Virus record (IMG/VR): IMGVR_UViG_3300032220_001606
Coordinates: 1-21,342 of that record
DNA: 21,342 nucleotides
Source: a virus
Reading direction: 5' to 3' (one strand)
The number at the start of each line of letters is the position of its first letter. Within the stretch, counting starts at the first letter, position 1. Shown piece after piece: positions 1 to 6,660 of the stretch. A program made the translations under genes and the position numbers. The notes beneath the pieces were generated by a model. It ran no database searches. It was not told the origin of the DNA and saw only the letters and a program-made list of their open reading frames with translations.

Positions 1-1
1 A

Positions 2-367
2 AAGCTAAAAATGGATGAAGCTAAGAAATACGCTGAAATGATGATTAATGAACATTCAGCCAATGAAAAAAATGCACAAGCGTTAGCAAGTCGGTTAAAA
101 TTGATTTCACAAGCCAGCAATCTTAGTAAATCATTGCAAAATGATAGTGATAAAATTGTTAGTAAGCTTAATCAAACAACATCAAATATTGATAAAAATT
201 ATATTATGAGTCAAGTTGAAGGTCACCGTAAAGTTTTGACGATAATTGATAAGCAGTTAATACCAAACACGAAAAGTTCTGAATTAAAAAATATGCTCGT
301 ACAAACACGTGAGGCCGTTTCTAAACACCTAAAAGCGGCTGAAGATACATTTAAAAAGATTAAATAA
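2..367 (+). CDS. DUF4142-type protein, 3' part (5' end outside window)
   Basis: The frame is open from the first bases of the window, so the 5' end is cut off. The first ATG at 11 already lies inside the usual domain. The visible helical part has the pattern AKKYAEMMINEHS at its start and a VEGHRKVLTIIDKQLIP block in the middle, which resembles the helices of DUF4142 ferritin-like proteins; their biochemical role is not established. Full-length family members usually carry an N-terminal export signal, which would be upstream. A rightward intrinsic terminator follows at 401-432. Domain assignment is by eye and moderately sure. Confidence 0.7.
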   Translation, partial: KLKMDEAKKYAEMMINEHSANEKNAQALASRLKLISQASNLSKSLQNDSDKIVSKLNQTTSNIDKNYIMSQVEGHRKVLTIIDKQLIPNTKSSELKNMLVQTREAVSKHLKAAEDTFKKIK

Positions 368-400
368 TATATAATCATAATATCTTTTGAAAATATTTTT

Positions 401-432
401 AAAAGTCTAGTATCAATTAACTAGGCTTTTTT
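401..432 (+). terminator. Rho-independent terminator after DUF4142 gene
   Basis: The arms at 401-410 and 421-430 (AAAAGTCTAG / CTAGGCTTTT) pair with one G-U, the loop is 10 nt, and the right arm runs into a T tract ending at 432. It lies 34 nt after the stop codon. Confidence 0.75.
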
Positions 433-751
433 AAATTGCATATAAATAAAAATCATAATTTGCTGCAGAACAGTGTAAAGTTGGAATATTATGTGTAATG
501 TTTAAGCTAGCAAAATATAATGAATGTGGGATGAAGGATGATATGGTTGCGAAGACTATTTGAACAAGAATTTTTATTAATGAGAAATAATTTTTAAATT
601 AATAACATCTCCTTACTTAATATGGGTGGTTATTAAACATAACCAACCTAAAGGTGGGTTATAATAATAACTGTCAAGCATATTTCAAAAGTTCTTTTAA
701 ATTCTAGCTCTTTTGAAAGACACTAGATTTTAAAATATAAGGAGTAAGAAA
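433..751. other. Intergenic stretch with alternative hairpins
   Basis: No coding frame of interest is seen. At 624-662 three related segments occur: GGGTGGTTAT (624-633), ATAACCAACC (639-648) and AGGTGGGTTAT (652-662). The middle one can pair with either neighbour, so two mutually exclusive hairpins are possible upstream of the gene at 752. The rest is AT-rich sequence in which I see no clear signal. Confidence 0.3.
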
Positions 752-1378
752 ATGGTAAATACAAAACAATCAAATTCAGATGGTAATCATACGACTCAAA
801 AAGAGCCATCTTCTAATGGTAATGTATCAAATAGCAAACCGTTACAAGACACTTCATCCACAATTGATAATGCTCGTCCAGATTTAAACTCTCCACCGGC
901 TAATAACAATCATGTACCCGATATGAATGAGGGGGGAGAGGATTTGGTTGCTACAGGTGCAGGAACCTTGGGAGGAGCGGCGGTAGGTGCTGCATTTGGT
1001 GTTGTTGGTGGCCCTCCAGGTGCTGTTGTTGGGGGGATTATTGGTGGTGTGGTAGGGGCAATAGCAGGTAATGACATAGCCCAAACAAATAATAAAAAAG
1101 ATGACAGTGATTACTGGCCAGAAGATAATTATTGGCGAGAAAACTATAAAAAAATGCCATATTATACTGAAAATAAGAATCTAGAATATGATCGTGATTA
1201 TCGTGCAGCTTATCGTTTAGGTTATGATAATCGCGTGCATAATAATGCAGATATTAATTTTTCCGAAGTTGAATCTAAATTGAAAACTAAATGGGAACAA
1301 GTTAAAGGCAGTTCACGTTTACAGTGGAAGGAAGCTAAATTTGCTGTAAAAGATGGATGGGAGAAAATTATTCCTTAA
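752..1378 (+). CDS. Glycine-zipper domain protein, stress-type
   Basis: Protein of 208 aa. Residues 1-60 are polar, low-complexity and rich in Asn, Ser and Pro. Residues about 67-107 form a Gly/Ala/Val zipper (repeated GxxxG spacing, including AVVGGIIGGVVGAIAG), which suggests insertion in or association with a membrane. Residues about 125-205 are Tyr- and Trp-rich, with a DRDYRAAYRLGYDNR block and a final helical section with Trp at regular spacing. This resembles a family of bacterial proteins linked to surface or osmotic stress, but no enzyme motif is present. The start is supported by a strong Shine-Dalgarno (AAGGAG, 740-745). No N-terminal signal peptide is seen. A hairpin at 1395 may end the transcript. 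Confidence 0.85.
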   Translation: MVNTKQSNSDGNHTTQKEPSSNGNVSNSKPLQDTSSTIDNARPDLNSPPANNNHVPDMNEGGEDLVATGAGTLGGAAVGAAFGVVGGPPGAVVGGIIGGVVGAIAGNDIAQTNNKKDDSDYWPEDNYWRENYKKMPYYTENKNLEYDRDYRAAYRLGYDNRVHNNADINFSEVESKLKTKWEQVKGSSRLQWKEAKFAVKDGWEKIIP

Positions 1379-1394
1379 GTCATTTAATACTTAG

Positions 1395-1420
1395 AAAGTC
1401 TTCTCTATGGGGGAGACTTT
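1395..1420 (+). terminator. Possible terminator after glycine-zipper gene
   Basis: The segments AAAGTCTTCTC and GGGGAGACTTT form an 11-bp stem using G-U pairs, with a TATG loop. The T tract is not immediate (a T run lies about 12 nt further on), so this is weaker than the other terminators in the window. Confidence 0.4.
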
Positions 1421-1559
1421 GCGATGATATATTTTTTAAGCTAATTTTTAATTCTAAAGATCGCTTTTATAGTCGAAAGTTGGCTCAAGTAGGTTTAGTA
1501 ACTGTGCTCGACTTCGAGTTATTGGCTCGTAGTTTGCATACATTACAACCTCCATTTTT

Positions 1560-1880
1560 ATAAATACTATCTTTTAAGCATCGGCATCTTATGTTTCTTA
1601 TCAGGTTGCACTGCACATACGATCAATAACAATATACAAGCAGGAGTATGCGCAAAAGTAATATAGAAACAAAGATTTTAAAGTTTTAACCAATAAAAAC
1701 ATTGGGTACAAAACAGTGTGGTGAACAATACACTGATTACAGATGTAGAAGTACAAAATGATATTGCTACATAAGTGTAGGAGTATAGGTTTATGGTAGA
1801 AAGTGAAAATGAAGTTCTACATATAAATTGCAAAAGATCAACTCCAAACTTGATCGTAAGTGTTATTACTTTACATTTAT
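1560..1880 (+). pseudogene. Decayed lipoprotein gene remnant
   Basis: A hydrophobic stretch followed by a lipobox-like LSGC (Cys codon at 1607-1609) and TAHTINNNIQAGVCAK can be read at about 1567-1660, but without a start codon. Sense-like peptide continues in other frames: KSNIETKILK at about 1648, QCGEQYTDYRCRSTK at about 1713-1760, and VESENEVLHINCKRS near 1797-1842 after in-frame stops. The pattern is that of a small lipoprotein gene broken by several frameshifts and stops. The original family is unknown. Confidence 0.35.
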
Positions 1881-1890
1881 TTGAGTAGAG

Positions 1891-1924
1891 AATAGCGGCA
1901 AGATTTTGTACTTGCCGCTATTTT
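1891..1924. terminator. Strong hairpin terminator, usable on both strands
   Basis: A perfect 12-bp inverted repeat (AATAGCGGCAAG / CTTGCCGCTATT) with an 8-nt loop is followed by T residues on the + strand. It lies after the lipoprotein remnant and, on the other strand, about 90 nt past the end of the umu operon. Confidence 0.7.
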
Positions 1925-2012
1925 ACTAATTGCACCGCGCAGGTCTGAGAGCAGAAATATTATTTTAGGTGGGTATATGTGTATAAGCCCTCATTTAGAG
2001 AGCTTATTTCAA

Positions 2013-2187
2013 TTAGTTAATCTTAGGACTTGACCAAGGTAATATAGTGTTAAACATTGAGCTGTCAGCTTTAAATTGCTTAAAGGCAAGTTTTCTAGCA
2101 TCGTCTTCACTAGAGGCTGAAACTAATCCCATTCCAAATTGTTAAATTCTTATCGTCTTGATAAAAACACACCTGAAATCTTTCCAT
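2013..2187 (-). pseudogene. Small frameshifted gene at the end of the umu operon
   Basis: A start at 2187 with an AAGAGGG ribosome site encodes MERFQVCFYQDDKNL and then reaches a stop after about 25 codons. In the +1 frame the sense continues as QFGMGLVSASSEDDARKLAF and on to PWSSPKIN, ending with TAA at 2013-2015. One extra base near 2143-2148 would explain the break; the intact protein would be about 57 aa. It lies 22 nt after the 72-aa gene and is in the same operon by position. It is a pseudogene, or a single-base sequence error, or less likely a programmed frameshift. The function is not recognised. Confidence 0.55.
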
Positions 2188-2209
2188 GTATTGAGCCCTC
2201 TTAATTACA

Positions 2210-2428
2210 TTAATCGACTGTACCAACTATTGGCATTAGTTGAGGACCAGCAAGCCTCGCTTTGCTAATAATCTCAACAAGTTCATCATAACTCAGATCA
2301 AACCAATCAGATTGATCAAAAACATACTCGACATTCTTTTCTTCCAATTCAGCAGGCTTTGCTGGCACAAATCGTTTCGGAATGAGGATCTGTGCAAGTT
2401 GTTCGTTCGATAATTTAAAAATATGCAT
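2210..2428 (-). CDS. Small unknown protein downstream of umuC
   Basis: Protein of 72 aa, starting 5 nt after the umuC stop codon with an AGGA ribosome site that overlaps that stop, so it is surely co-transcribed and probably translationally coupled. The sequence is mixed-charge, with a central acidic and aromatic section (DQSDWFDLSYDELVEI). No domain, signal peptide or membrane segment is recognised. Its place in a DNA-damage operon suggests an accessory role or a conserved passenger; nothing in the sequence decides between these. Confidence 0.7.
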   Translation of the reverse strand: MHIFKLSNEQLAQILIPKRFVPAKPAELEEKNVEYVFDQSDWFDLSYDELVEIISKARLAGPQLMPIVGTVD

Positions 2429-2433
2429 AGTGT

Positions 2434-3732
2434 TTATCCTGTTATAAGTAATAGCTCATCCCATTTGAAAGGGTTTTTACTTAATTTGTCGCGTGACATT
2501 GACCAATTTCGATTGGGGACAAAACAAGGCCCAATTCCTATCTTTTTCTTTCCAAATTTCTGATGAACACATTCCATTGCTTTCATAAGCCTTTCTTTCT
2601 TCTCTATCTCATCAAAATCTGTGAGTAGGTCATATGTGTGACCACTCTTTGGCTCTAGGCATGTCAACAACACGCCACACTTCTTATATTTAATTCCAGC
2701 TTTGAAAATGTGATTTAGCATCAATGTTGCTGCCTTGGCCAAATCAGGTGCAAAGTCGGTAGGCTCAGGAAATGTATAACTGACCGACTTGTTATAGAAC
2801 GGCACATTGGGGTCAAATGGGTTAGATTGAACAAAAGCAATGATAGTGCCACAGAGAAGGTCTTCACTTCTTAATCGGGTACATGCATCTTGAGTGTACA
2901 TCGAGATAGCTTCTTTTAAGTCTGTTAGTTCTGTAACACGATTACCAAAGGACCTACTGGCAACAATCTGCTTTTTGCTTGGAGGTGTATGTTCAACCTC
3001 AATGCATGATATTCCTTGAAGCTCAGCGACGGTTCTAGCCATCACAATAGAGAATCGCTTTTGCATTTCTCGTGGATCTGAGCTCGCCAGATCAAGCACA
3101 GTGTTAATGTCCATTGCTTGAAGCTTTTTCGATATTTTACGTCCGACACCCCAAACCTCAGAAACATCAATGTTCGCCAGGTAATCTTCTTTGTTACACA
3201 GATCCATATTCACAAGATCACATACGCCGTCAAAGCTCGGGTTTTTCTTTGCGATATGGTTTGCAATCTTTGCCTCTGTCTTTGATCTACCGATTCCAAC
3301 ACAAACAGGAAGCCCAATCCATTTTAGGATCTTCTGGCGCATGTCTTGGCCGTACTCAGTCAAATCATAATTTTTGTAGTAAGCGGAAAGGTCTAGAAAG
3401 CATTCATCAATAGAATAAATCTCTTGTTCAGCTTCAGTGACGTATTGACCAAGGATCTTGTGAAAACGGCGGGACATTTCAGCATATAGAGCATAGTTAC
3501 TTGAAAGAACTTGGACATTGTGCTTTTGAACGATATCTTTGATTTGGAATAAGGGAACACCCATTTTGATTCCAAGGGCTTTCGCTTCATTAGATCTAGT
3601 CACGGCGCAACCATCATTGTTGCTCAAGACAATAACCGGCTTATCTCTCAAACTTGGATTAAACATGCGTTCACAGCTGACGTAGCAATTGTTTACGTCA
3701 ACTAACGCAAATACTTTGTTTTCGTACTTCAT
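2434..3732 (-). CDS. umuC: DNA polymerase V catalytic subunit UmuC
   Basis: Y-family translesion polymerase of 432 aa, close to the usual 422 aa. The start at 3732 is chosen because its ATG overlaps the umuD stop as ATGA and because the protein then begins like UmuC (FALVDVNNCYVSCE); an upstream in-frame start adding 14 aa is inside umuD and unlikely. Visible motifs are the metal-binding Asp12 in LVDVNN, a Tyr17 in the steric-gate region, and YSIDECFLDLS with Asp109-Glu110. These are followed by the helix-hairpin-helix region (VWGVGRKISKKL) and the little-finger domain. With activated UmuD it forms Pol V, which copies past DNA lesions at the price of mutations. All key residues are present, so it should be active. 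Confidence 0.96.
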   Translation of the reverse strand: MKYENKVFALVDVNNCYVSCERMFNPSLRDKPVIVLSNNDGCAVTRSNEAKALGIKMGVPLFQIKDIVQKHNVQVLSSNYALYAEMSRRFHKILGQYVTEAEQEIYSIDECFLDLSAYYKNYDLTEYGQDMRQKILKWIGLPVCVGIGRSKTEAKIANHIAKKNPSFDGVCDLVNMDLCNKEDYLANIDVSEVWGVGRKISKKLQAMDINTVLDLASSDPREMQKRFSIVMARTVAELQGISCIEVEHTPPSKKQIVASRSFGNRVTELTDLKEAISMYTQDACTRLRSEDLLCGTIIAFVQSNPFDPNVPFYNKSVSYTFPEPTDFAPDLAKAATLMLNHIFKAGIKYKKCGVLLTCLEPKSGHTYDLLTDFDEIEKKERLMKAMECVHQKFGKKKIGIGPCFVPNRNWSMSRDKLSKNPFKWDELLLITG

Positions 3733-4223
3733 ATTTTTCTTGTATTTTTCAGTACGAAAGTAACGACACCCCAAACTTCTAGTTGTTGGCCGTCATCAAA
3801 ATAAATATTGCTGTACTCCGGATTCTCGGCTTTTAACCAGATTCGACCATCTTCATCTAGCATTAAACGTTTAACAGTAAAATCATTGTCGACCAGAGCA
3901 ACGATGATATCTCTGTGCTTGGCTTCTAAACTACGATCGACAATCAACTCATCATCAATATCGATGCCAGCGTTAATCATTGAAAGGGAAGCCACTTTGA
4001 CAATGAATGTTGCGCACTCGTTTTGGATTAAGTGCTCATTCATATCGATCTTTTTATCAATATAGTCTTGAGCTGGGGAGGGGAAACCTGCTGAAATCTT
4101 TTCAATCGCTACTGAAATCTCCATTCGAGTAGCTGGATCAACAAGTAGAATCGATTTAACTTCAGAGAAGTATTCACGCCTGAGGTGATTCTTGATCTCG
4201 ATGATTTGGTTTGAATGGCTCAT
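3729..4223 (-). CDS. umuD: UmuD, self-cleaving Pol V subunit
   Basis: S24-family protein of 164 aa from the ATG at 4223; a GTG three codons upstream (4232) is possible but lies inside the operator. From the ATG, Ala45-Gly46 (ISAGFPSPAQDYI) is the cleavage site, Ser81 (SLSMINAG) the nucleophile and Lys118 (DFTVKRL) the general base. RecA filaments trigger cleavage, and the processed form joins UmuC. It is longer at the N-terminus than E. coli UmuD (139 aa), by about 20 residues before the cleavage site, but lacks an obvious DNA-binding domain. It is therefore read as the polymerase subunit rather than the long UmuD-like repressor of Acinetobacter. The umuC start overlaps its stop by 4 nt. Confidence 0.94.
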   Translation of the reverse strand: MSHSNQIIEIKNHLRREYFSEVKSILLVDPATRMEISVAIEKISAGFPSPAQDYIDKKIDMNEHLIQNECATFIVKVASLSMINAGIDIDDELIVDRSLEAKHRDIIVALVDNDFTVKRLMLDEDGRIWLKAENPEYSNIYFDDGQQLEVWGVVTFVLKNTRKI

Positions 4224-4232
4224 AGCTATCAC

Positions 4233-4253
4233 TTGAATTTGTTACGTATTCAA
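4233..4253. promoter_or_regulatory. SOS-type palindromic operator upstream of umuD
   Basis: The 21-bp palindrome TTGAAT-N9-ATTCAA begins about 10 bases upstream of the umuD ATG. Acinetobacter lacks LexA, and a long UmuD homologue is reported to repress umuDC-type operons through palindromes with TTGAA/TTCAA ends. The half-sites here are perfect, so damage-inducible control of this operon is a reasonable inference. Confidence 0.7.
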
Positions 4254-4486
4254 AATGATATTCTAGAGATGAGTTAAAATTCAAATTTATTTATCTGTGG
4301 ATAAACAATGACAAGTCATAAGTTGTCGCGTATTTAAAAAAAAATTTAAAAAAACATATAGGATGAAGACAGCAAATGCGTGGTGTGAATAAAATTATTT
4401 TTTTGTTAACCCATTGTTTATTCTGTTTTATTTTAAGAAGGTTTACACCAAGACAAAAGGTGGCATGGACAACTTTTTTAAAAGAT
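4254..4486. other. AT-rich intergenic region upstream of umuD
   Basis: No protein gene was found on either strand. The umuD promoter must lie at its left end, but I cannot name its boxes with confidence. A long A/T run lies at 4335-4354. The rest carries no recognisable signal. Confidence 0.4.
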
Positions 4487-4720
4487 TTGACATCGAAAAG
4501 AATTTAGTAAAATGTCAAGAATTGATCGGCTTTGTAATTTGAAATAAAGTAAAGCATGTGAGGGCACATTAAGTGATTCTCATGGCAATAAAATCTGATT
4601 ATTTTTTCGATTAGATCAATTGTTAAGGGCTACCCACTCAGCTGATTTATTCTTTGCTTGAAAACACAGCTAAAGTGGGTAGTGAAATTTTGCTACGTTG
4701 TTGTATAACGTAACTTACAC

Positions 4721-4797
4721 CAAAGCCTCTTTGCTTCCAACATCGAGGCAGATGTATCGTTAAACGAACCTCATCAAAGCCTCTTTGCTTCCAACAT
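4721..4797. repeat. Pair of 23-bp direct repeats, 54-bp period
   Basis: The unit CAAAGCCTCTTTGCTTCCAA plus CAT occurs exactly at 4721-4743 and 4775-4797. The similarity continues more loosely after each copy (AGGCAGATGTATCGT versus AGGTAGATGTTTCGT), so the true repeat is close to the whole 54-bp period. Confidence 0.85.
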
Positions 4798-5003
4798 TAG
4801 GTAGATGTTTCGTCAGACGATACATTAATTAAATCGTATTTTGCGGTATATGGCAATGCTCATAGTGAGTATTTTCATATGGCTTTTTGGAAGCTAGCAG
4901 CATACATCTGCTTTGAACTTGTTAATTTAATTGCGAATTTAGTTCAAGTTGCAGAGTTCATCATTAGATAAATGATTGAAAAAGTATTGTAAATATTTGG
5001 AAG

Positions 5004-5031
5004 ACCGCTTGCTTAGGCAGGCGGTTTTTTT
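5004..5031 (+). terminator. Rho-independent terminator, rightward
   Basis: A 9-bp GC-rich stem (ACCGCTTGC / GCAGGCGGT, one G-U) with a TTAG loop is followed by seven T. The T tract is on the + strand, so it serves the region to its left rather than the SRAP gene, whose stop codon overlaps it from the other side. Confidence 0.8.
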
Positions 5032-5674
5032 AATATGTGATTGCTCTAAATTTATGCATTTCATTTTTTGGCGCTGCAGTGTACTCATCAACTGGCATAT
5101 CTACTAGAAAGTCCCTTGCTTGATCGTGGCTGCAGGTAAGCCAATCATTACGGCGTCCTTTAGGTATGACAACAATAGAGCGCTTTTCATCATCTAGCGC
5201 GTGGAATTGATTCATGAATGGATGATCATCAGCATTGATCGTTAACATGCTCATTGAAATGACTGGTTCGCCGTTAATGGTCGCATGCTCATAAATACCG
5301 GCGACTGTAAAAGGCATTTCATCTTCACGATAAATCCCGTACCAGTGCGATTTCCCATCTATATATTTTGGCTCATAGATGGTCTCAACTGGTATTAAGC
5401 AAAATTGATTTTTAGACCAGGCATGCCGAAAGCTCGGCTTTGTGGCCACTGTTTCCGAACGTGCGTTATATGTGTTGCGAACTTTTTTAATGTCATCAGC
5501 CCAATTTGGTATCAGACCAAAGCGGGCAGACCGCCACTCTAAGCCTTGCTCAGTTGCGATGATGATTGGTCCATCGTAACCAGGGAAAAGGTCCGCTTTA
5601 TATTCAAATGTCGGCTCATATAAATTTAGTAATTGAGCGCGGCTTTTTGAGATAGGTTCGTAATTAGCGCACAT
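5030..5674 (-). CDS. SOS response-associated peptidase (SRAP/YedK/HMCES)
   Basis: Protein of 214 aa. The start at 5674 gives MCANYE, placing the catalytic Cys at position 2, which the family needs after Met removal; TGGAGA precedes it as ribosome site. An upstream in-frame ATG adding four residues would bury this Cys and is rejected. Other active-site residues are Asn70 (YNARSET), Glu101 (ETIYEPK) and His158 (FHALDDE), matching the Cys-Asn-Glu-His set of YedK. Such proteins trap abasic sites in single-stranded DNA as a thiazolidine crosslink and shield them from cleavage. The IPVETIYEPK segment departs from the common IPADGFYEW. Its nearness to umuDC fits a DNA-damage cluster. Confidence 0.93.
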   Translation of the reverse strand: MCANYEPISKSRAQLLNLYEPTFEYKADLFPGYDGPIIIATEQGLEWRSARFGLIPNWADDIKKVRNTYNARSETVATKPSFRHAWSKNQFCLIPVETIYEPKYIDGKSHWYGIYREDEMPFTVAGIYEHATINGEPVISMSMLTINADDHPFMNQFHALDDEKRSIVVIPKGRRNDWLTCSHDQARDFLVDMPVDEYTAAPKNEMHKFRAITY

Positions 5675-5777
5675 GAGAATCTCCAATAAATATTAAAAAT
5701 ATGAGCAAATTCTTCGTTTAATTGGTTAATATTTTTGTTATAAATATTAGGTATATGTAAATATCAAACTTGTGAAA

Positions 5778-6581
5778 ATGAAGAACTTTCTGAAAAATAA
5801 TTTATTGACTACTATAGGTTGGTTCTTAACCCTTCTATGGCTAGTATTTGTAGGTGTTTTATTGGGTAATCACGATTTCCCAGATGAGTTAAACAGTATT
5901 GGAGATTTCGTAGCGGGGATGGCTTCGCCTTTAGCATTTTTATGGGTTGTTATAGGTTATTACCAAAGCCAGAAATCTCTACAGCTGCAGGCACAAGAGC
6001 TTGTAGTAAGTAATCAAGCATTAAACGCTCAAGTTGAAGAACTCAAAAGTAGTGTTGAACAACAAAAAGAAATGGTAAAGTTAACAAATGCTGAATTTGA
6101 ATTTTCAGTTGAACAAATATCTACGCAAAAGCAAAAAGAAGTTGTTTTAAGACAACCATTTATTCATCTTGATTCTGCTAATATTAATCGTGGGGTTAAT
6201 AAGCCTTTTGATCCAGATCTCAACTTATGGGAATTATCAGATTCTGAATTTGATTTATTAGAAGTTGATCTTTCTTTAATTAATAGTCGCTCAATTGCAA
6301 GAGATTTAAGGATAGGTGTCTCAAGAGATTCAAAAGGAATTTTTTATACTAAGACATTGAATGTATTCAAATTAAACATTAAAGAAAGTTTTGGATTTAA
6401 ATTAGATTACCCGGATATATTTGCTTCCTCGGATAAAGCAGAGTTTGAGATTATTTTCTTATACCTAGATGAATTAGATAATCAGATGGAGCAACGTTAC
6501 GCATTTGAGATTCGACGTGTCCCTAACAGAGATGATTATGATTTTTCACGTAGCTTTTATCTTAAAAATAAATCGTATTGA
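5778..6581 (+). CDS. Two-TM coiled-coil protein, possible phage-defence type
   Basis: Protein of 267 aa from the ATG at 5778; a GTG two codons earlier is equally possible and no clear ribosome site decides. It has TM segments at about residues 10-30 and 46-62, separated by a loop with NSIGDFVAGMASP. A coiled coil (about 65-120, Gln/Glu/Leu-rich) follows, then a soluble C-terminal domain of about 140 residues with no recognised catalytic motif. The pattern of two TMs around a GDF-G-P loop followed by a coiled coil resembles membrane proteins annotated as putative abortive-infection (putAbiC-like). It sits alone next to an integrase, converging on it. A defence role is inference only. Confidence 0.75.
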   Translation: MKNFLKNNLLTTIGWFLTLLWLVFVGVLLGNHDFPDELNSIGDFVAGMASPLAFLWVVIGYYQSQKSLQLQAQELVVSNQALNAQVEELKSSVEQQKEMVKLTNAEFEFSVEQISTQKQKEVVLRQPFIHLDSANINRGVNKPFDPDLNLWELSDSEFDLLEVDLSLINSRSIARDLRIGVSRDSKGIFYTKTLNVFKLNIKESFGFKLDYPDIFASSDKAEFEIIFLYLDELDNQMEQRYAFEIRRVPNRDDYDFSRSFYLKNKSY

Positions 6582-6616
6582 TAAAGTATTATAGGTCAAT
6601 AAAAGAATATTAATAT

Positions 6617-6653
6617 ATAAGAGTCCCTAGATAATTTTTGTAGAGACTCTTAT
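6617..6653. terminator. Bidirectional terminator between convergent genes
   Basis: ATAAGAGTCCCTA and TAGAGACTCTTAT pair over 13 bp with one mismatch, with an 11-nt loop. It lies between the end of the coiled-coil gene and the end of the integrase gene, and A/T runs flank it on both sides. Confidence 0.7.
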
Positions 6654-6660
6654 ACAAAAA

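Larger units (their letters stand above)
4487..5031 (+). ncRNA. Candidate structured non-coding RNA locus
   Basis: No frame codes for more than short peptides. A promoter candidate (TTGACA at 4487-4492, TAAAAT at 4508-4513, spacer 15) precedes a long hairpin at 4630-4682 (CTACCCACT / AGTGGGTAG arms with added CAGCTG / AGCT pairing). It also precedes a small hairpin TACGTT/AACGTA near 4694 and two copies of a 23-bp repeat (4721-4743 and 4775-4797), each with an internal CAAAG/CTTTG stem. Each repeat is followed by related TCGT/ACGA hairpins. A strong terminator ends the region. The layout recalls repeated structured small RNAs described from Acinetobacter, some likened to phage C4 antisense RNA, but that link is from memory and unverified. 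RNA ends are guesses. Confidence 0.45.

Noticed and set aside
714-742. TTGAAA-17-TATAAG promoter look-alike before the gene at 752
   Set aside because: The -10 box would lie on the ribosome site and the transcript would start at or after the needed leader, so it is probably chance.
1357-1563. 68-aa rightward frame after the glycine-zipper gene
   Set aside because: It begins inside the previous gene, covers a hairpin, has no ribosome site and its composition is not gene-like.
3114-3413. 99-aa rightward frame within umuC
   Set aside because: It is antisense to a well-supported gene, with no ribosome site and no domain pattern.
4721-4797. CRISPR-like reading of the two 23-bp repeats
   Set aside because: There are only two copies, the intervening bases are themselves related, and no cas genes are present; a structured RNA fits better.
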